Shown in pieces: positions 1 to 7,621 of a stretch of 35,685 nt of DNA. The notes beneath the pieces were generated by a model. That model was given only the letters and a program-made list of their open reading frames with translations, was not told the origin of the DNA and did not search any database. The DNA comes from Pseudomonas sp. NFIX28 (GTDB taxonomy: Bacteria > Pseudomonadota > Gammaproteobacteria > Pseudomonadales > Pseudomonadaceae). The first letter of the stretch is position 1; the number at the start of each line of letters is the position of its first letter. The stretch is taken from contig NZ_FNPW01000001.1 of NCBI RefSeq assembly GCF_900107395.1, forward strand, positions 295,881 to 331,565, given 5' to 3'. Both the position numbers and the translations under genes were made by a program.

Positions 1-16
1 CGATGCACAAACCCAT

Positions 17-116
17 GTAGCCGCTGCCGCAGGCTGCGATAGGTCCGAAGGACCTCCAGCGTCCGGAAGATCGCCACGCCCGTTCCGGTCGATCGCAGCC
101 TTCGGCAGCGGCTACA
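17..116. repeat. REP doublet, GTAGCCGCTGCCG family
   Basis: Two facing copies of the REP core (GTAGCCGCTGCCG-CAGGCTGCGAT and its complement GATCGCAGCC-TTCGGCAGCGGCTAC) enclose about 50 bp, the arrangement called a REPIN. It lies just downstream of the stop codon of the deacetylase-like gene. The arms can pair into a long hairpin in RNA, which may protect or end the transcript (inference). No gene is seen in the first 119 bases. Confidence 0.9.
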
Positions 117-119
117 GGG

Positions 120-1247
120 TCAGTGGTTGAAGAAGGTTTGCGCCAGGTCGTCGATCAGTTGGCGTTGAAAGGCCTGGAATTGGGGGTTGGGCTGTTGCAT
201 CTGCACGAACTCGAGCATCGGGTCGGTCACCGTGGTCCTGACGCCGGCCAGTTCCTCGAGGGTCGCCAGCCCGCAGAAGGGCACATAGGCTTCCGAATAA
301 CCACCTTCATGCACCAGCACCAGGCGGCCCTGGCACAGGCGTTCGGCGGCTTCGCGGACTTCGCGGGTCATGGCGCGGAACGAGTCGCTGTGCAGCAGCA
401 TCCGCGCCAGCGGGTCGACCGCATTGGCGTCGTAGCCGCAGGCAACGATGATCAGCTCCGGCTCGAAGCGCTCCAGGGCCGGGATCACGATGCGTTGCAG
501 GGCATGCAGGTAGGCGTCGTGGCCGCTGCCGGGCAGCAGCGGGATATTGAAATTGGCCCCCAGCCCGGCGCCGCGGCCACGGTCCTGTTCGCCGCTGTAG
601 CCGGGTGGGAAGCAGCCGTCCTGGTGCAGGGACAGGGTCAGCACGTCGCCGCGTTCCTCGAAGATCGATTGGGTGCCGTTGCCGTGGTGCACGTCCCAGT
701 CGATCACCGCGACCTTGCCCAGGCCGTGCCTGGCCTTGGCCGCCTCGATGGCGATGGCGATATTGGCCAGGAAACAGAAACCCATGGCGCCGTCGGCCAG
801 GCAATGGTGTCCCGGCGGGCGTGACAGCGAGTAGGCGTTGTCGACTTCGCCACTGAGCACGGCGTCTACCGCGGCCATGGCCAGGCCGGCGGAGAGCTTG
901 GCGATTTCGTAGCTGCCCGGGCCGATCGGCGCTTGCGGGCCGAGTTCGCCGCCACCGGCCTCGCTCAGGGCCTTGAAGCGTTGCAGGTACTCGGCGCCGT
1001 GCACCCGCAACAAATCCTCTTCGCTGGCGGCCGTGGCGCTGCGCACCTGCAACTGGCGGGTCAGGCCGGAGACGTCGAGCAGGCTTTTCAGGCGGCGCTT
1101 GGTTTCCGGCGATTCGGCGTGCCCGGCCGCGGCGGGCGGTTGCACCCAGCCGCCGACGGGCAGGGTCAGCGCATGCGGCCCGGCACTGTGCCAGAGGCTG
1201 AGTTCATCGAAGAAAAACGCGGTTTTGCGGGTCATGGGCATATCCAT
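120..1247 (-). CDS. Histone deacetylase-like (class II) amidohydrolase
   Basis: Zinc-dependent hydrolase of the arginase/deacetylase fold; bacterial members remove acetyl or other acyl groups from polyamines or from substrates not yet known. All key residues are visible in 375 residues: the RPPGHH pair (143-148, general base H147/H148), zinc ligands D185 and H187 in the DWDVHHGNGTQ segment, D273 in GYDAN, and the catalytic tyrosine Y317 in HEGGY. Length fits the family. Three in-frame ATGs lie close together (1247, 1241, 1235). None has a strong ribosome site, and the last (MTRKTAFFF) may be the real one. It is the last gene of a minus-strand set with an MFS carrier and an outer-membrane channel, but a REP doublet separates it from the carrier. 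Family assignment is secure; the substrate is unknown. Confidence 0.88.
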   Translation of the reverse strand: MDMPMTRKTAFFFDELSLWHSAGPHALTLPVGGWVQPPAAAGHAESPETKRRLKSLLDVSGLTRQLQVRSATAASEEDLLRVHGAEYLQRFKALSEAGGGELGPQAPIGPGSYEIAKLSAGLAMAAVDAVLSGEVDNAYSLSRPPGHHCLADGAMGFCFLANIAIAIEAAKARHGLGKVAVIDWDVHHGNGTQSIFEERGDVLTLSLHQDGCFPPGYSGEQDRGRGAGLGANFNIPLLPGSGHDAYLHALQRIVIPALERFEPELIIVACGYDANAVDPLARMLLHSDSFRAMTREVREAAERLCQGRLVLVHEGGYSEAYVPFCGLATLEELAGVRTTVTDPMLEFVQMQQPNPQFQAFQRQLIDDLAQTFFNH

Positions 1248-1264
1248 CTAGGGGGCGAAAATTT

Positions 1265-1365
1265 GTCACCGCTGCCGAAGGCTGCGATAAGGCCGAAGGC
1301 CTTCAGCGATCTGGAAACCGCAACGGCCCTGCGGGCCGATCGCAGCCTTCGGCAGCGGCTACAGG
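1265..1365. repeat. REP doublet, GTAGCCGCTGCCG family
   Basis: Facing copies of the CGCTGCCG-AAGGCTGCGAT core and its complement fill the gap between the MFS gene and the deacetylase-like gene. The left copy has lost the usual GTAGC start (it reads GTCACCGCTG). If the two genes share a transcript, this hairpin would sit in the middle of it. Confidence 0.88.
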
Positions 1366-1377
1366 GGGTCAGGGGAT

Positions 1378-2538
1378 TCAGGGATTGCGCCGGCAGCCGA
1401 GGATCAGCGCCAGCGACAGCAGGGTCAGGCAGGCCGCGCCGATCAGCAGTGGCTGAAAGCCGCCGGTGCTTTCGATCAGTCGCCCGGCCACGCTGGGGCC
1501 GATGGCCAGGCCGCCGCCGATCACCAGGTTGGAGGCGTTCATCAACTTGCCGGAGCGGTCGAGGTCGGCCAGGCAGGCGAGGATCAGCGGCAGGATGAAG
1601 GTCCAGGTGAACTTGAAGGCCAGGGCGGCGAGGGCGAAGCGCGCCAGGGGCGGCACGCCCAGCAGCAACAGCACGGAACCGGCCATCAGGCCGTAGCCGA
1701 ACAGCAGCAACAGCAGGCGCGGCAGGCGATTGCCGATCAGCGAGGCGCAGCCGGCGCCGACGATGCCCATGACCGTGGCGACGGCCAGCAGCTCGCCGCT
1801 GGCCTCGGCGGAAATACCGGCCCTGGCGCTGATCGCACCGATAAAGGTCCAGACCCCGCTGAGGCTGATATAGAAACCGAGGATGCCGAGAATGCCGCAC
1901 GCCACCTTCCACCTCGGCGCGGCGGCCGGCCCCGCGGCTTTTTCCGGGACCGGCGCGCCTTGGGGAAAGTAGCGCGCCAGCGGCAGGCACAGGCCCATCA
2001 GCAGCGCCAGCAGCAGGTAGCAGGCGGCCAGGCCGTAATGTTCGAACAGCCGCGGCAGGAGGCCCAGCCCGAGCGCGCCGACCACCAGTTGCCCCATGAC
2101 CCACAGGCCGTAGGCCCGGCTGGGGTTGGCGGTGGAGGCGGCGCTGGACAGGCAGATGATCATCAGCGAGCCGCCAGCCAGGGCGCTGCAAAAACGCAGG
2201 GCCAATAGCGCGCCGTAGCCCTGGGCCCCGATCGACAGCAGGTTGGCGACGATGAACAGCGCCCCGGCCAGCAGCGCCGCGCGGCGCCAGTCGACGCGCT
2301 TGAGCCACCAGAAGGCGGGCAGGGTGGCGAGGCTCATGGCCCCCAGTTCGGTAGAGAACAGGTCGCCGATCTGCGACGGGCTCAGTTGCCATTGGCTGGC
2401 CAATTGCGCGGCCACCGCCGGCGCGGTCATGAGGATGGTCGGGGTGATGGCGGCGAACAGCACGATGGCCGCCAGCAGGGCCAGGGATGAGGCGGTGCGC
2501 GGCTGCTCGCCGGCGAGCGTCTGTTGCGGGGTCGTCAT
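1378..2538 (-). CDS. MFS transporter
   Basis: Inner-membrane carrier of the major facilitator superfamily, 386 residues with about twelve hydrophobic segments and no large soluble domain. The start is the ATG at 2538 (MTTPQQTLAGEQ), about 27 bp after the stop of the SphA-like gene. The frame stays open upstream, but that stretch overlaps the neighbour and has no membrane segments. The tight spacing says the two are co-transcribed, so the carrier probably moves across the inner membrane whatever the outer-membrane protein lets in. The sequence does not reveal the substrate; export is also possible. It has no extra domain or visible defect. Confidence 0.88.
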   Translation of the reverse strand: MTTPQQTLAGEQPRTASSLALLAAIVLFAAITPTILMTAPAVAAQLASQWQLSPSQIGDLFSTELGAMSLATLPAFWWLKRVDWRRAALLAGALFIVANLLSIGAQGYGALLALRFCSALAGGSLMIICLSSAASTANPSRAYGLWVMGQLVVGALGLGLLPRLFEHYGLAACYLLLALLMGLCLPLARYFPQGAPVPEKAAGPAAAPRWKVACGILGILGFYISLSGVWTFIGAISARAGISAEASGELLAVATVMGIVGAGCASLIGNRLPRLLLLLFGYGLMAGSVLLLLGVPPLARFALAALAFKFTWTFILPLILACLADLDRSGKLMNASNLVIGGGLAIGPSVAGRLIESTGGFQPLLIGAACLTLLSLALILGCRRNP

Positions 2539-2564
2539 GGCGGGATAGCTCCGGAAATGGCGGT

Positions 2565-3440
2565 TCAGAACAGATGGACCAGGCGCAGCAAGGCGTCGGC
2601 GCCGTGGTAGCCGTTGCGGGTGGCGACGTTTTGCGAGAGGCCGAACATCAGCTGGTTCTGCGGGTCGAGCCAGTGACCGACTTCGAAGCCGACCTGGGTG
2701 TAGCGCTTGTGGGTGTCGTCGATGCGCTGGTCGTTGATCCGCAACTCGCCACCGTCGGCGTGAATCAGCCGCAGGGCGCCGTAGGTGCTGGCGGTGAAGT
2801 CGTAGGAGGCGAAGGCTTGCAGGCGGTACAGCGGGTCCTGCTTGAGGTCGCTGCCGAAGTAGTCGTCGTTCTTGCCGTAGAACTGGGCTTCCAGGTTGGC
2901 TTCCAGCACCCACTTCTCGCCGACGCCCCGGGTGTAGTTGTAAACGAAGGTCGCGCCCCAGCGGTTGGCGCCCGGCGAGACATCCGGGTTGTCGCCGTGG
3001 TATTCGCCCACCGGCAGGGTGATCAGGGTCAGCAGGCCGCTGTAGGTGCGCGAGGCCGGCTCGTTGATGAAGAACAGCGTGCCGCCGACCTGCGGGTCGC
3101 CGAAGCCGCTTTCCCCGGTGTGGCGCTTGGCGCCCGGCAGGCGCGCGTCGATATCGGCGAAGGGCACGATGAATTGCGGGGTGCACAGGGTGCCGCAGAT
3201 ATCGCTGAAGAACACTTGGCGATAGGCCAGGGCGTTGACCTTCAGTTCGGCCTTGCCGGTGCTGTCGGCCGGGCCATGGAAATCGCCGGCCCGGCTCGCC
3301 GGCAGGTACAGCACGCCCAGGCGGGTGCCGGGGGGCGCGCCGAAGAAGTCGCGAGCGTTCAGGTCGGCGGCGCCGGCCTCAAGGCTCGACAGGGCGCAGG
3401 TGAAGGCCAGGGCGGTGTGGCGAGCAAGCGTTCTGGTCAT
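2565..3440 (-). CDS. SphA-like outer-membrane channel (phenol meta-pathway OM family)
   Basis: Predicted beta-barrel outer-membrane protein of the SphA / phenol MetA-pathway family, found next to genes for hydrophobic or aromatic substrates. The 291 residues start with a signal peptide (MTRTLARH, hydrophobic stretch, then AGA-A near residue 23). Alternating polar/hydrophobic strands follow, and the last residue is phenylalanine (LVHLF), the usual outer-membrane barrel signature. The start is the ATG at 3440; a longer reading would put 21 charged residues before the signal peptide. First gene of a pair with the MFS carrier. Family known, substrate inferred only from context. Confidence 0.8.
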   Translation of the reverse strand: MTRTLARHTALAFTCALSSLEAGAADLNARDFFGAPPGTRLGVLYLPASRAGDFHGPADSTGKAELKVNALAYRQVFFSDICGTLCTPQFIVPFADIDARLPGAKRHTGESGFGDPQVGGTLFFINEPASRTYSGLLTLITLPVGEYHGDNPDVSPGANRWGATFVYNYTRGVGEKWVLEANLEAQFYGKNDDYFGSDLKQDPLYRLQAFASYDFTASTYGALRLIHADGGELRINDQRIDDTHKRYTQVGFEVGHWLDPQNQLMFGLSQNVATRNGYHGADALLRLVHLF

Positions 3441-3583
3441 GGGCGTAGCGTCTCTTCTTGAGTGGTTGAGCGGCGAAGGCTCGCCGGTACGCGGCAGTGG
3501 CAAAAAACGGGGCGACAGCGGCCCGTGGCCGTCAAGACGACAGCGAAAAAGTCAGTGCTGGGGGGCCGGGCCTGTACCAAGTC

Positions 3584-3625
3584 GGCGAACGCAGGGCTGG
3601 CGAGGTGCAACGACCTGCGTTCGCC
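3584..3625. terminator. 12-bp perfect inverted repeat after the LuxR gene
   Basis: GGCGAACGCAGG (3584-3595) and its exact complement (3614-3625) can form a stem with an 18-base loop. It lies 27 bp past the luxR-type stop codon and about 145 bp before the SphA-like start. There is no U-run, so it is a weak terminator candidate; an operator or mRNA hairpin are other readings. Nothing else is visible in the 211-bp gap. Confidence 0.45.
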
Positions 3626-3651
3626 TGTTGGCCTAGCGGGCCTGGGGAGGG

Positions 3652-4629
3652 TCAGTCGGGTGGGGCGTGCAGCAGGTGGGCGATGCGCGCTTTGTCCTTG
3701 ACCCCGAGCTTGCAGTAGATGGCGCGAATGTGATGGCGCACGGTGTTCGGCGACAGGCCCAGCTCGCGGGCGATTTCCTTGTAGGTCTTGCCTTCGCCGA
3801 AGCCCAGGGCCACGTCGTTTTCCCGTGGGCTCAGTTGCGTCAGCAGCGTGCGGCCGCGGGCGGTGAGAAGGAACAGGTCGCCCACCGGCGAGGCCTCGAA
3901 TTGCAGGTGCCGGCCTTCATAGCCGCCGTGGGGCATCGGCACCGGCAGGCACGGGCCGTTCCAGTCCGGCCATTCGCCGAGCAGCAGGTCGACGAAGCCG
4001 CGCTCGGCGCAATGCAGGGTGCCGCGCTGGTCGCACACCGCCAACGCCAGGTTGCGCGGGCTGGTGAGGGTTTCGCGCAAGGCCACCAGGGTGCGGATCT
4101 GGTTGGCCGACACCGCGGCCGCCAGGTGCAGCATCAGGTTGTTCAGCAGCAGGCAGTCGTCGGCGTTGAAGCGCGTGGCGCGGGGGGCGCGGTACAGCGC
4201 CAGGTGGTCGCTGAGGTGGGTTTGCGGGTCGATGTAGACCACGCAGAGCAGTTCGCCGATGCCGTAGGTCGTGCCCAGCCAGTTCAGGCCGGGACCGTTG
4301 ACCGGGTCGCGCATGTCGACGATCACCGTCTGGCCGGGATGGGCATGGACCCGGCCGACAGTCACGTCGATGTGCTTGATCGACTGCCAGTCCTGCAGGT
4401 AGCGGGCGGGCAGGTGGTGGAGGTAGGAGCTGTGTTCTTCCGGCAAGCCGTCGATCAGCGCGGCGCGGCCCCACCAGGCGCTGTCGAAGGGCAGCAATTG
4501 GCCGATGCGGTCCAGCGCATGGCCATGGAAGTGTTCGATGTCCTTGTGCTGCGCCAGGCGCTGCAACTCCAGGGTCAGCGTGCTGAAGGCCTGCAGCAGG
4601 CTGGCGTGGCCATGTTCATGACGGTTCAT
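3652..4629 (-). CDS. LuxR-type helix-turn-helix regulator
   Basis: Transcription factor of 325 residues. The C-terminal GerE/LuxR DNA-binding domain spans about 266-320, with the family signature LSPREN, then the helix-turn-helix YKEIARELGLSPNTVRHHI (283-301). The N-terminal 250 residues are not recognisable as a receiver domain or an acyl-homoserine-lactone domain, so this is a LuxR protein with an unknown, probably ligand-binding, sensor part. The ATG at 4629 is preceded by AGGGGAA at good spacing; the longer reading runs into a REP doublet and was dropped. It sits between hpaCB and the channel/carrier/deacetylase set, all on the same strand, and is the only regulator near either, so it may control one or both (inference). 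Confidence 0.88.
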   Translation of the reverse strand: MNRHEHGHASLLQAFSTLTLELQRLAQHKDIEHFHGHALDRIGQLLPFDSAWWGRAALIDGLPEEHSSYLHHLPARYLQDWQSIKHIDVTVGRVHAHPGQTVIVDMRDPVNGPGLNWLGTTYGIGELLCVVYIDPQTHLSDHLALYRAPRATRFNADDCLLLNNLMLHLAAAVSANQIRTLVALRETLTSPRNLALAVCDQRGTLHCAERGFVDLLLGEWPDWNGPCLPVPMPHGGYEGRHLQFEASPVGDLFLLTARGRTLLTQLSPRENDVALGFGEGKTYKEIARELGLSPNTVRHHIRAIYCKLGVKDKARIAHLLHAPPD

Positions 4630-4805
4630 CGGTATTCCCCTGTGCGACTTTCTTATTGTTTTCGTCACGGAGTCGGTAAGGACCGGAACGTCCAGGGACG
4701 TGGGCAGGGCCTGGGGAGGAGTATCGTTGGCCCGGTGGGCGATCGCTATCCTACAGATGCAGGATGAAGGCCGATGGCAAGGGATATGAAGAGCGACGAA
4801 ATCCT

Positions 4806-4903
4806 GTAGGAGCGAGGCTTGCCCGCGATAGCCGCGCAGCGGCGATACACCAGCCAATGCGCGTTATCGTTGCGAATTTTTCGCGGGCAAGCCTCGCTCC
4901 TAC
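4806..4903. repeat. REP doublet, GTAGGAGCGAGGC family
   Basis: Facing copies of GTAGGAGCGAGGCTTGCCCGCGA and its complement, with about 50 bp between. It lies between hpaC, just after its stop, and the LuxR-type gene. The rest of the gap (4630-4805) shows nothing clear. The doublet separates the two transcription units. Confidence 0.92.
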
Positions 4904-4921
4904 ATAACAGTGGAGGAATGA

Positions 4922-5434
4922 TCAGGCCGCTTGGCCGGTGCGTGGCAAACGATGGAAGCCACGGCTGAAATACACCAGCGAATCGCCGTGTTCGCGCACG
5001 CAGATATCATCCAACTCCACCAGCATCACCGAATGGGTGCCGACTTCCTGCACTTCGGTGATGCGCCCCTGCAGGCTGGCCAGGGCGCCGTCGAGCACCG
5101 GCAGGGCGGCGTGGCCGTCGCGCCAGGGATGCAGGCTGAAGCGCTGTTCCATTTCCACCCCGGTCATGCCGGCGAAGTGCCGGGCGACCTCTTCGTGTTC
5201 GCCGCAGAGCACGTTGACGCAGAGTCGGCCGTTGCGCTTGAACACCGGGTTCAGCGCGCTGTTGCGGTTGACGCAGACCATCAGGCTGGGCGGGCTGTCG
5301 GTGACCGAGCAGACCGCGGTGGCGGTGATGCCGCAGCGCCCGGCCGGGCCGTTGCTGGTAATGACGTTGACCGCCGCGGTCATGTGCGCCATGGCATTGC
5401 GAAAGGCTTGTTGCTTGGGATCGAGATGAGTCAT
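4922..5434 (-). CDS. hpaC: 4-hydroxyphenylacetate 3-monooxygenase, flavin reductase subunit
   Basis: NAD(P)H:flavin oxidoreductase that supplies reduced FAD to HpaB. It belongs to the small flavin-reductase family with a split-barrel flavin fold. At 170 residues it equals the enterobacterial HpaC length. Family features include FRNAMAHMTAAVNVITS at the start, the GITATAVCSVTDSPPSLMVC flavin-binding stretch, and VNVLCGEHEEVARHFAG. The ATG at 5434 follows GAGGAA. It lies 163 bp downstream of hpaB on the same strand, so the two are probably one transcript with an internal stem-loop. Confidence is high because its partner is next door. Confidence 0.93.
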   Translation of the reverse strand: MTHLDPKQQAFRNAMAHMTAAVNVITSNGPAGRCGITATAVCSVTDSPPSLMVCVNRNSALNPVFKRNGRLCVNVLCGEHEEVARHFAGMTGVEMEQRFSLHPWRDGHAALPVLDGALASLQGRITEVQEVGTHSVMLVELDDICVREHGDSLVYFSRGFHRLPRTGQAA

Positions 5435-5509
5435 GACAGATTCCTCGGGGGTAACCCGCGACCGTTGCTTGATACCCGGCAGGGGCCGCCGGCCGGCGCT
5501 CGAGGGGCG

Positions 5510-5530
5510 GCGGTGCCCCTGTGGCACCGC
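5510..5530. other. Stem-loop between hpaB and hpaC
   Basis: GCGGTGCC and GGCACCGC form a perfect 8-bp stem with a 5-base loop in the hpaB-hpaC spacer. No U-run follows it on the minus strand, so it is more likely an mRNA stability or processing element, or a partial attenuator, than a full terminator. Confidence 0.5.
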
Positions 5531-5546
5531 GTCATCGTGGCCGCTC

Positions 5547-5571
5547 TATCGCCAGCAAGCTGGCCCCCTGC
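5547..5571 (-). repeat. Single degenerate REP in the hpaB-hpaC spacer
   Basis: Read on the minus strand this is a GGGGGCCAGCTTGCTGGCGATA element, a diverged copy of the Pseudomonas GGAGCGGGCTTGCTGGCGATA REP. It is a single copy, unlike the doublets elsewhere in the window. Confidence 0.65.
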
Positions 5572-5597
5572 ACGGGTTGCCATTTCGGCCCGTGGGC

Positions 5598-7160
5598 TTA
5601 CTGGCGGATGCGGTCGAGCATGTTGATGTCGTCCGGATTGGTCAGGTGCGGCACCGTCCAGCCGTCGAGGTCGTAGTCGCCCAGGCATCGGTCCACCAGA
5701 TCGGTCATGGCTTTCATCGAACCGCTGGCCTGGGCATGGCGCAGGCACTGCATGCGGATTTCGTCCTGGCTGCCGGCGTAGTTGATTTCATACAGCTCGT
5801 GGCGGCCGCCGAACTCGGTGCCGATGGCGTCCCACAGCAGCTTGAGGATCTTGATCCGCTCCTCGTGGCCCATGCCCGCCGAGCCCCGGCAATAGGTGCT
5901 CAGGTACTGGTTGAGCATCGGGTCCTTGAGGTCGCGAGAGCCGGACGGCAGGTAGATCAGGCCGCTGGCCACCACCTGCTCGATGATCTTCTTGATGTCG
6001 GTATAGGCCTGGGGCGCCAGCACCCGGTAGGCCTGCAAGGCCTGGGCACTGGGCAGGAAGGCGCCATTGAGCCATTCGCTGGCGTTGCCGTGCATGGCAT
6101 CGGTCAGCGACCAGAACAGGTTGCGCCAGGCCACCACTTCGCCGACCTGCGCCTGCACCCCGCGAAACTCCAGGGAGCCGGTGCACTGCAAGGCCTTGAC
6201 CAGCAGCCCGGTGATGAAGTCGAGCTTGACCGCCAGCCGGGTGCAGCCCTGCATCGGGAACAGGCGGCCGAAACCGCCTTGCGGGAACCACTGCCGGCAG
6301 CGCTCGAAATCGCGGTAGATCAGCACGTTTTCCCAGGGGATGAACACCTTGTCCATGATCAGTATCGCGTCGTTCTCGTCGAAGCGGCTGGACAGCGGGT
6401 AATCGAACGGCGAGCCGGTCATGCCGGCCTGCAGTTCGTAGGACGGGCGGCAGATCAGTTTCATGCCGCGGGTGTTCATGGGGGCGATGAACATCAGGGC
6501 GAAGTCGGTGTTGTCGCCCAAAAGCTGCGCCGAACCCTGGCCGACGAAGTTGTAGTGGGTCAGGGCCGAGTTGGTGGCCACCACCTTGGCGCCGCTGACG
6601 ATGATCCCGCCTTCGACTTCCTCGTCCACCGAGATGAACACGTCCTTGACCTGGTCCACCGGTTTGTCGCGGTCGATCGGCGGGTTGACGATGGCGTGGT
6701 TGAGGTACAGGCAGGCTTCCTGGATGCGTTTGTACCAGGTGCGCGCGTTGCCTTCGAAACGGCCGTAGAACTCCGGGTTGGCGCCCAGGGCGCTACCGAA
6801 GGCGGCCTTGTAGTCCGGGCTGCGGCCCATCCAGCCGTAGGTCAGGCGCGACCACTCGGCGATGGCGTCGCGCTGCTGGCGCAGTTCGTCGGCACTTTTC
6901 GCCGAGCGGAAGAACTTGTGGGTGTAGCCGCCGTTGCCGGTGTCGGTGTCCCAGCACAGCTTGTCGCGGGTCTCGGGGTCGTGCAGGGCGTCGTAGAGGC
7001 GGGCCATGGAGGCGGCGGAGTTGCGGAACGCCGGGTGGCGGGTCACGTCCTTGACCCGGTCGCCATAAATGTAGATTTCGCGATCATCGCGCAGGCTGGC
7101 CAGGTATTCGGCGCCGGTCAGCGGGCGGTTGGTCTCGGCACGGAAGTCTTCGGGTTTCAT
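5598..7160 (-). CDS. hpaB: 4-hydroxyphenylacetate 3-monooxygenase, oxygenase subunit
   Basis: FADH2-dependent aromatic hydroxylase. It adds an ortho hydroxyl to 4-hydroxyphenylacetate, giving homoprotocatechuate, and often accepts tyrosine, tyramine or coumarate. The whole protein is collinear with enterobacterial HpaB, from MKPEDFRAETNRPLTGAEYL through GGYTHKFFRSAKSADELRQQRDA, SRLTYGWMGRSPDYKAAF and GRHELYEINYAGSQDEIR to INMLDRIRQ. Two ATGs are adjacent; the second (7160) gives 520 residues, as in enterobacteria, and sits 6 bp from GGAG, so I prefer it to 7163. It is paired with hpaC. No ring-cleavage genes (hpaDEFGHI) are in the window, so the product must be handled elsewhere or serve another purpose. 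Confidence 0.95.
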   Translation of the reverse strand: MKPEDFRAETNRPLTGAEYLASLRDDREIYIYGDRVKDVTRHPAFRNSAASMARLYDALHDPETRDKLCWDTDTGNGGYTHKFFRSAKSADELRQQRDAIAEWSRLTYGWMGRSPDYKAAFGSALGANPEFYGRFEGNARTWYKRIQEACLYLNHAIVNPPIDRDKPVDQVKDVFISVDEEVEGGIIVSGAKVVATNSALTHYNFVGQGSAQLLGDNTDFALMFIAPMNTRGMKLICRPSYELQAGMTGSPFDYPLSSRFDENDAILIMDKVFIPWENVLIYRDFERCRQWFPQGGFGRLFPMQGCTRLAVKLDFITGLLVKALQCTGSLEFRGVQAQVGEVVAWRNLFWSLTDAMHGNASEWLNGAFLPSAQALQAYRVLAPQAYTDIKKIIEQVVASGLIYLPSGSRDLKDPMLNQYLSTYCRGSAGMGHEERIKILKLLWDAIGTEFGGRHELYEINYAGSQDEIRMQCLRHAQASGSMKAMTDLVDRCLGDYDLDGWTVPHLTNPDDINMLDRIRQ

Positions 7161-7270
7161 CATCCACTCCAGTCTTGTTGTTATGCGTCGTCTGAGCTGA
7201 AGGCAATGATGGGCAGGACGGGGCGGCGACTGAATGGCTTTTCCGGCGAATGAATTGCACTTTTCATGGG

Positions 7271-7354
7271 CTGGTCATGTGGCAGGTCATGTGGCAGGTC
7301 ATGTGGCTGGTCATGTGGCTGGTCATGTGGCTGGTCATGTGGCTGGTCATGAGC
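7271..7354. repeat. Seven 12-bp tandem repeats upstream of hpaB
   Basis: Six exact or one-base-variant units of CWGGTCATGTGG start at 7271, 7283, 7295, 7307, 7319 and 7331; a seventh, altered unit (CTGGTCATGAGC) runs 7343-7354. The second and third units have A where the rest have T. The array lies 110-195 bp upstream of the hpaB start and about 270 bp from the chemoreceptor start. The 12-bp period keeps every frame open, which explains several spurious reading frames here. It may be a multi-site operator or a slippage-prone minisatellite. Confidence 0.9.
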
Positions 7355-7394
7355 TGGGCCGGGCAGGTGGGCCTTACAGATGGCCAGCGCGGTG

Positions 7395-7442
7395 GCCTGC
7401 CCGGGCAGGCGACCTGGCAGCAATCGGTTTCACCATTGAAAC
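7395..7442. promoter_or_regulatory. Two inverted repeats in the hpaB/chemoreceptor divergent region
   Basis: GCCTGCCCGGGCAGGC (7395-7410) is a perfect 16-bp palindrome. GTTTCA-CCAT-TGAAAC (7427-7442) is a second inverted repeat with 6-bp arms. Both lie between the tandem repeats and the chemoreceptor gene. Operator function is a guess. The rest of the 458-bp gap (7164-7621) holds the tandem repeats, a possible FliA promoter and no convincing gene. Confidence 0.4.
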
Positions 7443-7479
7443 AGCCACCAGGGGCGAAAAATATTTTCACCGCGGCCTG

Positions 7480-7505
7480 CAAAAAACCTAAAGCGCTGCC
7501 GATAT
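7480..7505 (+). promoter_or_regulatory. Possible FliA (sigma-28) promoter for the chemoreceptor
   Basis: GCCGATAT (7498-7505) matches the FliA -10 element GCCGATAA in seven of eight bases, and CAAA sits 14 bases upstream where the -35 is expected. FliA drives many Pseudomonas chemoreceptor genes. The -35 is poor and the site is 117 bp from the start codon, so this is tentative. Confidence 0.35.
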
Positions 7506-7621
7506 CGCTATGAGGCCCACAGACCTATTACAACAGTGGCGCCCACCTGTCCGGCCGCCAGCCGCCGACGACAGGGTTCAGCGCATGGATGCCCGCAGTC
7601 CTCATTCCCGAGAGTCATCCT

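Noticed and set aside
7271..7354. CRISPR array
   Set aside because: Units are adjacent with no spacers, only 12 bp long, and no cas gene is present.
7181..7491. Overlapping small frames through the 12-bp repeats (HDQP, GHVA and VMWL repeat peptides)
   Set aside because: The 12-bp period keeps all frames open. None has a good ribosome site, and all give nonsense repeats.
7490..7505. TAAAGCGCTGCCGATAT read as a FliA promoter with TAAA as its -35
   Set aside because: The spacing between TAAA and GCCGATAT is only 5 bases. The CAAA 14 bases upstream fits better and is what I list.
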